Assembly (NCBI GenBank): GCA_022478985.1
Contig: JAKSZP010009615.1
Coordinates: 17,464 to 81,463 of the forward strand
From: Massospora cicadina
Taxonomy: Eukaryota; Entomophthoromycota; Entomophthoromycetes; Entomophthorales; Entomophthoraceae
Length of the DNA stretch: 64,000 nt
Direction of reading: 5' to 3'
In this document: in pieces, positions 11,619 to 23,391 of the stretch
Layout of the letters: each line of letters begins with the position of its first letter
Position numbering within the stretch: position 1 is the first letter of the stretch
The notes under the pieces: generated by a model
What the model saw: only the letters and a program-made list of their open reading frames with translations
The model's database searches: none
What the model was told of the DNA's origin: nothing
Made by a program: the position numbers and the translations under genes

Positions 11619-11631
11619 AAGTGGGGGGATG
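11619..11631 (+). other. Polypurine tract of element A
   Basis: AAGTGGGGGGATG lies directly before the 3' LTR. The matching tract in C reads AAGAGGGGGGATG. This is the expected plus-strand priming site. Confidence 0.75.
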
Positions 11632-12473
11632 TGTGGGAATTTATATGACCACATTATCCATCTTGCAAATTATCTAAGCTTCAATTAATTTAAGATAATT
11701 GGTTCATTTATTTAATTTAGATTATTGATTAAGCTTTGAGACATAGATTGATTATTCTATCTCATTGGCGATGATCACCAATTAAATGGTTAATTGTAAT
11801 TTGCATAGGATCATATCCAATGATAATTACAGTTACAATTTTGTCAGGGATTGTTGCCAACAATTTGGAGATGAGTAAATTGACTTTAAATGGGTGATTA
11901 CTCATGGGAGTTTGTCAGGTTTGGTAGCTGACATGTGGGCTGATACAAATAGCGATTTAGTTATGCTATTCCTCATGAATTTCAGCTGGAATATTTCCCA
12001 AAATTAGACCAATATCCCTTTTCATCGGTTAGGCGTGCCAAGTCCTCATGGATATCTCTTTTCTGTCAGCTAGGCATGCCAAGAACCTCGTGGTTATCAC
12101 AAATACCCTTAACACATGTCCTTCTTCATTTTACCCCATAAATATTCCCTCTTTCTACTAATAAAAACACCTTAGTACTGTGAATACTTTATTGTTTTCT
12201 ATTGTGAATTGTTTACTCCATTTGAACTTGTAAGAAGTCTTCCTATCTAAGTGTCAACGCCAAAGTGAAGCCAAAGTCACTTATTCCTTATATATTGCCA
12301 GAGTGAGGCCAAAGTCACTTCAAACCTTATATTGTCAGAGTAGGGCCAAAGCTACCCATTTATCTAAACTTGACTAGGCTAATTGTCTTCATACAATTAG
12401 CAAATTCGTGTTTATTCCCAGAACCAATAGTTAAGCAAACCTGTGCACAAGTAGAAACCCTGCGGTTTTTACA
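11632..12473 (+). repeat. 3' LTR of element A
   Basis: 842 bp, TGTGGGAATT to TTTTTACA, followed by the AGCAA duplication at 12474-12478. Partner of 3374-4216. Several differences are CpG versus TpG or CpA pairs. Confidence 0.93.
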
Positions 12474-13411
12474 AGCAATAATGGATAATCTTTAACTTAT
12501 AATGAGAACCGCGGACAAATTATTGTGTTGGATGAATGATTAGCCAATTATATATATATAATTATATTAATTATATCTTACAAATTAATATCAAGATCAG
12601 AATAGTATTATTCAGCTCAATGATACTCAAGCTTAACAATTAAGTTTTATGGAATCAATGTGTAGCTTTAAGGAAACTCAACTCCAAGAGTTGCAACAAA
12701 GAGTCCAAAGTTTATCTTTTAAGAGCCTAATCATGGAGAACAAGGCCCTCCTGGAACCTCTGAACCCGTCCCTGATGATGTTCCAGACAGAGTTAACATC
12801 TCTTCCCTTCTGTCTACTCTACATTCTCAGTTGACCAATGTTGCTAGGTTTAGTAAGGTTCAATTAAATGGAAAGCCTATAGATCCTCAAGTAACCCTAG
12901 ATGCATTATCTAGTAAATGGTCAATCTACATACATTAACTCAATTTACTGATAATTGATTAATAAGGTAGAACAGAAGTATGCAGAAATAGTTACACATG
13001 TTAGGAGATGTAAATCTTATCTTAGTGCTCAACAACTTGCACTACAAGACCTCTGAAATCAGATTAACTATAAGTTAGCCTATAATATCTTTGATTGTTG
13101 CTAGAGAAATTTAAAATGATATTAATCATCTGAGACGCCAATTGGATCAGAATGTTCACCGTGAGTACCTTGAGACTGAAATATTTGAGACCACACCTAA
13201 TATTGGTGATAATAATCCTCATTTCCTTCTTCTACTAATAACTTTAAGCCTAGCCTAAAGAGAAGTTTAACCCTGGGGAAGAAAGCATCGCCTCTTTCCT
13301 TTATGTCTATGAAAGTTTTATGGAAGAAGAAACTGATCGCCAGAAGGTTAAACATGATCACCTTTTCTTAAATAGTGCTGCAAGGGAAATCATGACGCTT
13401 CACCTTTAGAA
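12474..13411 (+). pseudogene. gag: Gag of element B, first part
   Basis: Resumes B after element A. A helical, Gln/Leu-rich frame at 12649-12834 precedes a capsid-like stretch at about 13265-13411 (EESIASFLYVYESFMEEETD, then RQKVKHDHLFLNSAAREIM) matching D gag (EGSIHSFLFVYERAMDGATD, QQKVRHITSCLSQ). It breaks off near 13412 where a composite insertion begins and resumes at about 14113. Stops and frameshifts are present. Confidence 0.65.
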
Positions 13412-14112
13412 AATGCTAAATCTTGTAATGGTTGACAATCATTACATGAATCTCATAAGGTGGGAATTATGAGATTCGTGTGCATTGATAGTTGCAATTC
13501 CATTATTCCAAGTAGGATTTTCCTATTTGGGTTGATAACGGAATAAAATTTAATAAGTTTTTTTTGATTGGTTGTTTGTTCTGAGGTTCCCCTCTGATTC
13601 TCCACCTAGTTGCCTGGATGCCATCAATTCCAGAGGCTTTTGCGCCCCTCGTGACTGACAATTCATTTAGCCTTTTTGGTAGTATTTCAATCTGAGGTTA
13701 GCCCCAATGGACCTCAGTATTGGAATTCTATTCTGACTTCAAGTCTACTCCTCATAAAGGCCACTATTCACTGGATCTGTTTTATTTAATTTATTTATTT
13801 AAGGCAGGGATTGGGGGTGCAGATGGTGGTGCGATGAGGAGGAGAGAAAGGGGGTGGACGCGCTGGGATCCTCTTGAGAGTGGCCTTGCCCTGGCGAGAG
13901 GGGAAGGAGCCAGAGTGGCCTGAGGTGACAGAGGCTGGTTAACCACACCTCGTCTGGGTAACCCCAAGGTGACAGAGGCCGTAGGGATGCACCTCAGCCC
14001 AGTATGCCCAGCAAGGCTTTCCATTTGGACAGGACCATTTGGAGTTGGTACAGCCATATTTGGGGGTGGATGTTAGGGCCGGTGGCGGGCTGGTTTTTGG
14101 GAACCCAGTTCT
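13412..14112. mobile_element. Composite insertion in B gag, including a GC-rich minus-strand unit
   Basis: D gag runs straight across the point where B changes, so about 700 bp here is foreign to B. The right half (about 14105-13780, minus strand) is much more GC- and CpG-rich than its surroundings and ends in a TTAAATAAATAAATTAAATAAAA tail, like a non-LTR retrotransposon or SINE read on the minus strand. Its minus frame 14057-13791 is open for 88 codons but has no recognisable domain. The left half (13412-13780) has no identified feature. Exact ends and a target duplication were not found. Confidence 0.5.
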
Positions 14113-14620
14113 TTACAATTCTGGAATCAGGTGCAGATTGCTCTAGTGCAAGTATATGGAAGTGATCAATCACTTTCTAACCAAAAACAAGAGTTTATGG
14201 CCATTTGTTTAAATAAAGGAGAAACTATGGTTGAGTTTGCTAATCAATTTTATTCATTAGCCCAACTTTCAGTTACAACCAATCAGATTACTCTTGATGA
14301 TGCAATTACTGCAGTTATTTTGGCATTGGAAGCCCGACCTATATTCAATTACATTTGATTGGAGTTAAGCAAGCTTTTATCAATATTTGCGAAATCAAGG
14401 AGGCATTAAATACAATTCTTACTCCTGTTATTTCTAAACCTTCACCTGCTATAACTTTATTATGCACGGCCTCATGTGCATGCCCTTGAAGCAAGAAAAG
14501 ATGCTCATCCCAGATGCAGATATTTTATGAGATTACGTCATACTGTAAAACATTGATATAAAAGAAAAGCTAATAAAGAGTCAAAAGATCAGTCAACATA
14601 AAAGAGGAGGCTCTTCATGC
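14113..14620 (+). pseudogene. gag: Gag of element B, second part
   Basis: Reads WNQVQIALVQVYGSDQSLSN at about 14119, matching WAQVKTALIKEFGSDQILSN of D gag on the minus strand. The frame stays open to 14356 (QITLDDAITAVILALEARP, D: WITVDDAISAVMSAF). The nucleocapsid region around 14480-14580 retains Cys and His residues (CRYFMRLRHTVKH) of a decayed zinc knuckle. Confidence 0.7.
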
Positions 14621-14814
14621 TGACCAGAAGTCTATTCCTTCACCAGACCACTTAATTGATGATGATACTCAGTCTGTTGAAATGATTCAGCAAGAGTTAG
14701 TAGAAAATAATTTTTAATAAGTAATCTTATTCTTTCTCAGATGAGTTACCTGTTTTTTTAATTTTACCACCTCAATTTGGAAGTATAATTACTAGTTTCC
14801 TCAGTTAAGGTATA

Positions 14815-17800
14815 TAAGATAAATGTTATGGCTATCATTGACGGTTGTATTCTGTTGATTTTATATTTCTTAAATTTTTGAAAAAATCATAGTTTCTCCA
14901 GACCTTCCACGTTATATAGAGCATGGCGCAGCTGGTCCTACCTGTATCAGATCCATAGGAGCTTACTCAGCACTTCCTTTGAAATTTGGAAAATTATTCT
15001 TAGCTACTCCATCTATAGCTTTGGATAATCCAAGTTATGATATTCTTCTAGGTACTCAATTATTAAGGGAGAATTCTGCTATAGTACATCACACTGAAGG
15101 ATTTCTTTCCCTTCTTGTACATAAAGTACCATTAGAGTTAGAGTCTATATAAGGTTAACGCAAGAGAATTAAAATTAGGACTTGTCTCTTGAAAACTGAT
15201 GATGAGGTTTTGTGAATTAATTATCATATTAAGGGATCCAGAGTTAAAATTAACCTGCTATGGGAGAATATAAGGAAGGAATGTCATTATACTCTCCAAA
15301 ATCAGTTGTGGTACCTCCAAAATCTCTATTCATTGTTGATACCAGGGTACATATTCATATTCCTAAAGATATTTTATTGGAAATAAATGGAGTTGAAACC
15401 CCCTCTATCAGAGAGATTTTACTTTTCCCTGTAATCTTGGATCCAGCTTATTAAGGTCCAGTCTCCGTACTAAACCTGACGAATCAAGCTCAGACTATAG
15501 GGCCCAATACTCCTATTACATATGTTCAAATGTTACCTATACATAAAGTTAAATTCACTCAAGTATTTTGGAAGTCTCCACGAGTTTGGGATTGAAGATC
15601 CTTACACAATTATTAATTTCAATGCTTCCATTGAAAAGAAATTACCTAAGAAACTTAGGACTCAAGTAGAAAAATTATTATTTTAGTATGCTGACCTATT
15701 CTCTTCTGTTACATATGACTTTGGAGAGATAAAGGGAGTATTACATATTGTTGAAATTGGATATTCACTACTTCCAGGTCTCTTTTTATCAAAAGAGTAA
15801 AGTTGAGGAGTCTCAAGTAACCATTAAACTCAAATAAATACTTTAGTCAGGTTTACTAGTGCCCTCTAAAAGTCCCTGGGCTTCTCCACTTCTGTTAGTG
15901 CGCAAGAAGGATGGGGGATATTGCTTAGTGATGATTGTCAGTGGTTGAATTCAGTTAATAGAAAAGATAGTTATCCCTTACCCAGATTTGATGACCCTAT
16001 GAGATTATTAGCTGGCGCTCAATATTTTTATGCCATGGACTTAGAAAATGGATACTGGCAAATAGAGTTACCCCTGAGGTTAGAGCTAAGTATGCCTTGA
16101 TAGCTAATGAAGGGTTTTTTGAGCCTACGCAGATGCCCCAAGGGATCTGCAATGCTCCAGCAACCTTCCAAAGAGCTATGGATGGTCTTATAGGAGATCT
16201 CAATATGTCCTGTGTTCTAGTTTCTGACCAATGTTACCGTTTTTTTAAAAAAATTCTGATCATCTAGAGCATTTAAGGGAAATACTTAATTGACTCTGTC
16301 AATCTTCACTTAAGTTGAACCCATTAAAGTGTTAATTTTTTCAAAAAGGTGTAGAGTTCTCTTGGTCATCTGATATCAAAGGAAGGAATTCAACCTCTTC
16401 TTGATAAGGTTGACGCAATTAATAATATGTCCCAGTCTGCAGTTTAAGAGGTATACAAGTGATTTAGGAATGGTTGAGTATTACCATCAGTTTATCCCTA
16501 AATTGCTGAATTATCAGAACATCTAAATTACTACAAAAAGAAGTACTGTTTGAGTTAAACTCTGAACAAGAACAAGCTTTCAACTCACTCAGGTCTGCCT
16601 TGTATAATCGGCCCATTCTACTACATCCTCAATTTGATTATCATTTTAAATTGTTTATGGATGCCAGTGATGTCAGAGTGGGAGAATTCTCACTCAATAA
16701 GACGACGATAAGATATACCATCCAGTTTCCCATTACAGTAAAGCTCTAATTAAGGTGAAGAAAGATTATAGTGTAGCTAAATGGGAATTCCTGGCTTTCC
16801 TGTTAGCTATTAAGAAGTTCCATTTCTTCCTGTATAAAATTCATCTCACTGTGGTCACCATCATGCTCATTATAGTGGCTGCAGCACATGAAGAACCTCA
16901 ATAGTTGGTTAGCACGCTGGGCCTTTTGCCTACAAGCTTATGATTTCTCTATTGAGTACTGTGCTGGAGCTTTCCATCAAAATGCAGATGGGATATCTCG
17001 AATTCCAGTTTTGGCCATTGTTATATCTGAAGAGGATTGGATTTATGATTTAATTGGATGCCCTGAGTTATTGGAGATAAAAAATTCTCAAATTCTAGAT
17101 CAGTTACAAAAATGACTACAGATATGCAAATTTAAGAAAAACTGTTTTACAAAAATATTAATGGAAAGTTGTTCCATTTATTTGACCTTCATCTCAGACA
17201 GATATTATCTTAGAAGGTCATACCACTGTGGCCATGGAGGAGTTAAAAAGCCTTCAAGTGTTACATAAACATTATTACTGAGATCATATGTTAGAAATAA
17301 TACAAGAGGTAATAAATGCCTGCTTAAATTGTCAGGATCAAAATTGAGTCTTTTCAAAATATTAATATCAGGTAGTAGCTCCATCAGGACCATTTAGTAA
17401 TGTTAGTTTAGATGTAAGTGGGCCTTTACCCACAGGTTTATATGGACATTTTTATATTTTATTAGCTATAAACCATTTGACAAAAAGGGTGGAAGCTATA
17501 TTGGTACCATCAGCAACAGCTAAAGCTACCATTTTTATTCACTCAGTATTTGCTAAACATGGTTGCCCACGGATCCTCCTTTCTCATAATGGGTTAATTT
17601 TACTTCTCAAGTAGTTTATGAATAAACATCACTCTTCAACACCAACCTGACTTTCGCCACTCCATATAATCCTTCCACTAATGGAATGTTAAGCATGCTA
17701 ATGGTACGCTAGTCTCTACTTTGAGAAAAATGTCAGCCACTGATCCAATTCAATGGAATCTATATCTACCCACCGCTATACTAGATTATCAAATCGTTTA

Positions 17801-18120
17801 TTATTGCATAATTAATATGTCATCATATCAATCTTTATATGGACGAGAACCAAGATTACCAAGTATAGTTCACCCTTTATTAGAAGGTTTAGTTCTGGAA
17901 AATTCAAATCTCATGATCAGAAATGTGGCTGATGAAGTAATTTTATTGCAAGCAATTGCAGCTGATGGAATTATCTCAACCATTGTGGGAAACCAGTAAA
18001 ATCAATTTGCATTGCCCTTCTCTACTGGATTAGCAATTAGGAGATCTAGTCCTCTTTTACCATAACCACTCTGGGTGTCAAACTAATAAGCTTAGAGTAT
18101 CTTTTTCTGGACCCTATAAA
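14815..18120 (+). pseudogene. pol: Pol of element B (PR, RT, RNase H, IN), broken at the C insertion
   Basis: Protease: AIIDGC (about 14832) and after a frameshift YDILLGTQLL (about 15040). RT: YADLFSSV (15690), then DSYPLPRFDDPMRLLAGAQY (about 15965) and FYAMDLENGYWQIELP; the palm follows out of frame (PQGICNAPATFQRAMDGL, about 16137). RNase H: SHYSKALIKVKKDYSVAK (about 16725) and FSIEYCAGAFHQNADGISRIP (about 16950). Integrase: a degraded zinc domain (about 17220-17350), core fragments, and an open C-terminal stretch at 17670-17999. The domain is cut at GPYKVI, 18125, by the duplication GTTAT and continues at 24521. Frameshifts and stops throughout. Confidence 0.8.
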
Positions 18121-18125
18121 GTTAT

Positions 18126-19257
18126 TGTTGGGATTTTTGTCCATATTCCCAGTTGAATAGATTACCAGGGCTCTCTAGGGGATAATTCCCTAATGTGAAG
18201 TAAATTGGAAATTGGTTGACCCTGATTTTGGGGTAACTATTTTTGGGGGATTTTAGGTTATACGCCTGGTCAGATCTGTCAGGGATTGATCCGGATGAAT
18301 GCTTAAGATCTTGTTGGGCATAGTTGCTGACGATATAGGGGCATCTAAAAGTTGATTAACTATCAGGTGTACCAATTGGAATCGGTTGGGTTTCATCACC
18401 AACTGATTGGGAATTTAAGGAGTAAGTTGCGAGGCAAGTGATGCCACCTGCAACTAGCGAATCAATCAGTTGGTTTTTAACCTGCATTATTGGGTAACAA
18501 GTCCCATTACCTAAGCAGGTCGCTTGCCAAATATAATTGATTCACTTGGATCAAGATTAAATCGTTAGGGACACGTTTTCTGACTCTTTCCATTTTAGGT
18601 CTTGAGGATGTCCAACAACAGAATTCTAGCCAGGATGGGGAAGGCCATCGCTGCTGATAGAGGATGGGTGATTTAATGGCAATGGCTGCTGTTTCATCGA
18701 GGAGGTGCCAACCAAGGGTTGGGCACTGAATTCCCAACTATAAATTCCCTCAAGAATTCACTAGTAAAGAATCATCAATACCAGATTACTTTTTTTAAAA
18801 TTATCTTAGTATATTTTATCAGAATCCATTTTGAGTTCTATTCTTTTTTTAGGAAAATTAGTGCTGTGTGCTCTAATTGGGAGACTCTTAAGGATAAAGA
18901 GTAAGGATCTGAGTGGGGATCCAGAGAAGAAGCTGAATCAAATTGGGGATTTCTGCCAACTGTGTGTCACAGTGAAACTGTAAACAGGGATCTGAGCGTA
19001 GGTCAAGTTGGGTGATACCAGGGAATGAATCCCTATTCAGGACATCATAAGTATTTTGAGAGGAAATACTGGCTGAGCATTGGACTGAAATCTAGTACTA
19101 CAATTTACCTACAGATAATAGTCACCATACTATTATCAATGATTATATCAACTACTATCATACAATGCAGAGAATTGCACAAAACCTGAACCTGACAGTT
19201 ATTATATTTATAGGGGTTATTAACCAAGAATAATCAGAAAACCTATAAATTTTACCA
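18126..19257 (+). repeat. 5' LTR of element C
   Basis: 1132 bp, TGTTGGGATT to TTTTACCA. Aligns with 23392-24520. The first 437 bp and the last 72 bp are clearly diverged, while 18563-19185 is almost identical to 23828-24448. Minus-strand open frames inside it (18737-18507) are not supported as genes. Confidence 0.92.
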
Positions 19258-19259
19258 AT

Positions 19260-19278
19260 TAGTGCTCACTACAAGGGT
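19260..19278 (+). other. Primer-binding site of element C
   Basis: TAGTGCTCACTACAAGGGT, two bases after the LTR; one mismatch to the TGGTGCTCACTAC core of A, B and E. Confidence 0.7.
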
Positions 19279-19310
19279 GTAGTTGAGTAGAAGAGATTAG
19301 AACGAGATGT

Positions 19311-19780
19311 CATATAAAGACAAGATAAGAAAACTATGGACAGAGTTAGCAACCGTTAACTATAACGCCCTGAATTTAGTGGATCATTGATAATTTGCAG
19401 CCTTGGAGGAGAGAGTTGTCAATATGGAGGAAGGGGTCAAGAATGTCACGAGTTTTGGGAATGAGTTACTTGTAAAAGTAATGTCATTAAAGAAGAAAGA
19501 AGAAGCTAAATTTGGGAAGACTTATTTCTGAAAACAGAGCATGAAGTGGATCGCGTATGTTTAATAGCATTCAGTGCAGATATCAAGCGGCTTATTAAAC
19601 AGGTCAAGGAGTTAAAGACTCACAAATGCAAATGTGAGCCATGTGTTGCAACTGACGCCAAAGAACTCCCCATATGCTAATTGGAAAGATGACAACCCCA
19701 AGAAACATGCTGCCCACTTTTACTTCTATATCAGAGATGACGCCCAAAATTACTTTCCAAGTGAGCCAAGTAGATGAACT
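19311..19780 (+). pseudogene. Leader / gag N-terminal remnant of element C
   Basis: From the start codon at 19311 (MSYKDKIRKLW) a charged, helical frame resembles the coiled-coil N-terminus of A gag. It carries TGA and TAA stops. Near 19670-19780 the sequence passes into RNase H with no capsid, zinc knuckle, protease or RT between. Confidence 0.55.
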
Positions 19781-19784
19781 TTGG

Positions 19785-21345
19785 GACAAAAATCTGGTGG
19801 CATATGTGAGCTGGACACTCTCAGCTATTGAGAGAAACTACACTGTAACTGAACGTTAATTAATTGTGGTCATTTAAGCCTGTAAACAGTTTTTGGGTGT
19901 ACATCCATGGAACGCACTTCAAAATGGTGATGGACCACTCCTCGTTGCATTGGCTTCACAATTTACGAGAACCAGAAGGACAACTGGCCTGATGGGGACT
20001 GAAGTTACAGGCTTTTAATTATGAAATTGTCCACCAAGCGGGGGCTTCTCATCAGAATGTGGATGGCTTATTGCGGTTACCAATAATCCAGATGGTATAC
20101 CAGCAGGCGGATGAGTTATTCCAGAGAATAGTTGATGGAGAAATTGGGAATGAGCCCCTAGAAATCCAAGGTGCGCTTTGAAAAGCAATGGAAAACACCA
20201 AGACCATGGATGGACAAGTTTTCAAGATGATTAATGGGAAGTGGTTACTATTTCTCAAAGCCATAGGAAAGAGCAGCTATCATTCAAGCCGCTCATAAGG
20301 TTGTCGGGCACAGAGGCCTGAGAAAAATGGCTGACCATATTCACCAGTACTACTACTGGGATTCAATCAACTATGATGTCACAGACTATCTGGCTTGCTG
20401 TGTGGAGTGCCAGTTGCACAAGCCACATAAGACTATGATTGGATACTGACTGGTCCGCCCTGGATTTGCTTGGCATATGGTGTCCATTGATCCGATGGGA
20501 CTGTTGATGATGAGCACAGGGGGAGTCAAGTACATAATAGTTGTGATCAATCATCTAATGAGATGGGTCGAGATGAAAGCCCTGGTGAAAGTAGAAGCTA
20601 CCAGTACTGCAAAGTTCATCCTATATCAAGTAGTATACTGGCATGGATGCCCGCAGGTCCTACTGAGCAATAATGGGACAAATTTCACGTCTCATGTGAT
20701 ACCACAATTAAATAAAATAATGGGGATCTGAGAAGTCATGTCTGTACCTTACCATCTGGAGATGAACGGAATGGTGGAACAAGTTAATGGGACGCTGGCA
20801 ATGACACTGAGGAAGCTGGTTGCAGGAAGAACTTCCGCATGGGGAACATAACTGAGTTTGGTGACATTCGCCTACATTATCAGTCATTATATGGCAACAG
20901 GAAAAACGCCATTTGAGTAGCTATATGGGAGGAAGGCCACGTTACCGCTGATTTTATATTCAGTGGTGGAACCAACATTGGGGATGAGTGCTGAGCAGCA
21001 TCTGAACCAATTGACAAATATCCTGATCAAAATGCAATTGCAAGCGTTTGATACGACTGTGAAGAAAAGGATATGAGCAAAAATAACATATGATAAGAAC
21101 CAACTGGCTTTATCAGAATACAAAATAGGCAAAAGAGTTGCCTATTGCAATATGCATGGTTTCAGGAGGAGAAACAAATTGGATGTGTTGTGTTTGGGTC
21201 TGTTCAATATTATTTCTAAGACAGCAACAGATGCCTACTCCATCAAGAACCTCTTGGATGGAAGAATAGTAAATTGAGTCCATGCTAAGTATTCAAAGCG
21301 ATGGATTGAGGAAAAAATAATAAACAAGAGCCTGAAGGACCGCTG
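19785..21345 (+). pseudogene. RNase H and integrase of element C
   Basis: RNase H: VAYVSWTLSAIERNYTVTER (19797-19856; the family has Arg where Trp stands), then VMDHSSLHWLHN and ASHQNVDGLLRLP. Integrase: zinc domain VVGHRGLRKMADH to CCVECQLHKPHK (about 20300-20430). Core: VSIDPMGLL (20480), LLSNNGTNF with the second catalytic Asp changed to Asn (20669-20671), and EMNGMVEQVNG (about 20762) with Glu kept. The C-terminal part reads to about 21345. Few stops compared with A: this is the better preserved integrase of the A/C lineage, but its catalytic triad is broken. Confidence 0.88.
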
Positions 21346-21637
21346 AACCATTAAGTTGGTTATGTCCTAATGATTTGATTAGGTCCAAAAAAGGACCGCA
21401 GAACCAATCTAGATGTTTAGTTCTTAAAAAAGTAAGACCTCTGAACTATAGAAAACTGGTAGGTCTAAGTATACCTAGGATCCAGTTTGGGAAATGAAAT
21501 AAAAAGATGGACCGCTGAACTGAAAAAGGGTCAAGTCCCATGGAAAAAAAAGAAGAAAAAATAAAAGATTGATAAAAAGATTAGAAAAAAACATTACAAA
21601 AAAATGCATAGAAAACCTGATATATTTTTATAATTTT

Positions 21638-22678
21638 TTATTGGTTATCCTCAATTTGGGGATGATTCTGCCTATGTCGCCTCTTGGGGCAGGGAGGATG
21701 GATCATAGTAGTAGTAAAAAACCCATCAAAATCTATGTGAGATCAGATGCTAGCGAGGGCTAGACCTACATAAAACCAAGTTCATTGAGCGGATGCAGAT
21801 CCCTACAAGAAAGCAACTAGGGGAAGGGAAATTGAAATTTCAGAATAAGTTAAACACAATACCCTGGAGCGGGGAGGGACTCAACAGCATAAGAAGAGTC
21901 AGTTGGTGAATAACCCCAAGTAATCCTGATATGGCATTGGAGCTGGAAGATTGGTCTTGAGCTATTGCTGATGGGCTTCATCAAGAACACCAGACATATG
22001 GGCTGGCACTGAGCAAGGGATACTAGATGGGGGTTGCCAAATCATGCCCCCTATCAAAGCCATCAGTGGAAGATACCAAAGGGATGCACCAGAAATGAGA
22101 TAGTCATGCAAGGAGCAAATGGCATCCTACAAGTGATGGCTACGAGCTTCTTGGAAGCTGAAGCAGAAAGAGCAATGGAAACTGGGAGAGGCTGGAATCT
22201 TTGTGGCCCAATTTCAAAGAACTTGGCTGGAAAAGCAAAGAGCATAGGATGCAATATCCTGATTTAGGATGTTTTCAATATTGGAAAAATTCAGAGCTAT
22301 GGACAAAGCATTGGTGACTTGGGCCCTCAATTCTGCATAGGGGATTTTAAAATGTACGCTGTTGCTGATAGTTAGTTTGGTGGCCAAGACAGCTGGCTTG
22401 TAATATTGACTGAGTTGGAAGAGGAACTCTGGAAGCAAGTCTGATCCAGCGAGGAAAAAATGATCGAGAGCAAAGGGCAGTGCTTCAGAAGGTTTGATAA
22501 TAATGTTAAGAGTATCTGCAAAAAGCTGAATCCAGGAGAGTTTTAAAAACCTAACTCTAAAATTGATGACAGAGGAAGGATTGGTCACAAGTCATTTGAG
22601 ACAATCGCTAACCTGGTTTCAGCAGGCTTGGTTACCATTTCCAGTAATTCCATGGAAGGACTGGCTACTGGTACTTGA
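21638..22678 (-). pseudogene. Conserved antisense reading frame of element C (unknown function)
   Basis: Minus-strand frame, same position and orientation as in A, from about 22678 to a TAA at 21638-21640. Longest open stretch 22588-22217. It is interrupted by about a dozen stops, mainly TGA and TAG, at least two of them where A has Arg codons (A CGA at 10521-10523 is TGA here at 21743-21745). Collinear with A through SDLLPEFLF, LATKLTISN, FQEARSHHL, DAICSLHDY, LPLMALIGGMIWQPP, HMSGVLDEAHQQ and TWFYVGLALASI. No known domain is recognised. The sense strand has no comparably conserved frame. Confidence 0.65.
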
Positions 22679-23378
22679 CTATGAGTATGAGTCCTGGAAG
22701 GACCATAGAAAAGGTTCCGTCATGCAGATCAACTCATCCACTGGAAGAGCTGAAGGTCTTGATCAGACAAGCTATTGAGCTGCTGTTGGTACTGAGACTT
22801 GGAATTTTACATATGAGCTGGATGAGATGGGGGATGTCAGACTTATATGATAGTTGCCATTATGCACTCTGAAATCAATTAAGCTCCAATTTCAAAAAAT
22901 TTATTCCAAAATTAATGGGATAAGCTCTCCAGAGAAAAATTAAAAATGGTATGAGCCAAGAGGTTATTAAGAGAAAATAATAAGGGCAAAAATAAAAGAG
23001 AATTCTTAATTGGGAATGAAACAAACATCAATAGCAAGAATCTCCTGTTGAGGAAAAGGAGAAAATCAGGAAATCAAGGACGCCAGACCACAAATCCTGA
23101 ATATGACAGCATGTCATATGCCCTGACAGGGGGAAAACTGGATCCCAGGATTAATATCGTCTTGAGTAAATTGATCAGCCTGGAACAACAGAAGGTTGAT
23201 GGACTTCGCTCTGAGTAGGCAGTAGCAAGAAGGAAGAGAAGAGAGCCACATGCCAAAGGTCATCCCAAGCAGCGTTGAATACTGATGATCATACTCCACA
23301 TGAACAAATAAGGTATTTGACCAAGTGTCTGGAGTAGTGTTCTCCTGCCCAAGTCCTTTTCTTGCTTGAAATCTAGGC

Positions 23379-23391
23379 AAGAGGGGGGATG
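23379..23391 (+). other. Polypurine tract of element C
   Basis: AAGAGGGGGGATG directly precedes the 3' LTR. The 700 bp upstream (22680-23378) lies between the antisense frame and the LTR; a plus-strand frame there (about 23040-23217) is open and charged (NPEYDSMSYALTGGKLDPR) but unassigned. Confidence 0.7.

Larger units (their letters stand above)
3374..12473 (+). mobile_element. Ty3/gypsy LTR retrotransposon A, complete but decayed
   Basis: Complete structure: 5' LTR (3374-4216), primer-binding site (4219), gag, PR, RT, RNase H, IN, a long antisense reading frame (11450-10413), polypurine tract, 3' LTR (11632-12473), and a perfect AGCAA duplication at 3369-3373 and 12474-12478. By eye the LTRs differ at roughly 2-3% of positions, so insertion was fairly recent, yet gag-pol already carries more than a dozen stops, mostly TGA at conserved Arg positions, plus frameshifts. 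The RT active site reads YLND and an RNase H Asp is Asn. It lies inside B's gag leader and is closest to element C in this window. Confidence 0.93.

Noticed and set aside
18507..18737. Minus-strand open frame in the C LTR, repeated at 23781-24002
   Set aside because: It is duplicated only because it lies in the near-identical LTR tract. No start context, no domain, and no other family copy to test coding.
23040..23217. Charged plus-strand frame between C's antisense region and the 3' LTR
   Set aside because: Open for about 59 codons but without a start codon nearby or a counterpart in A; not called as a gene.
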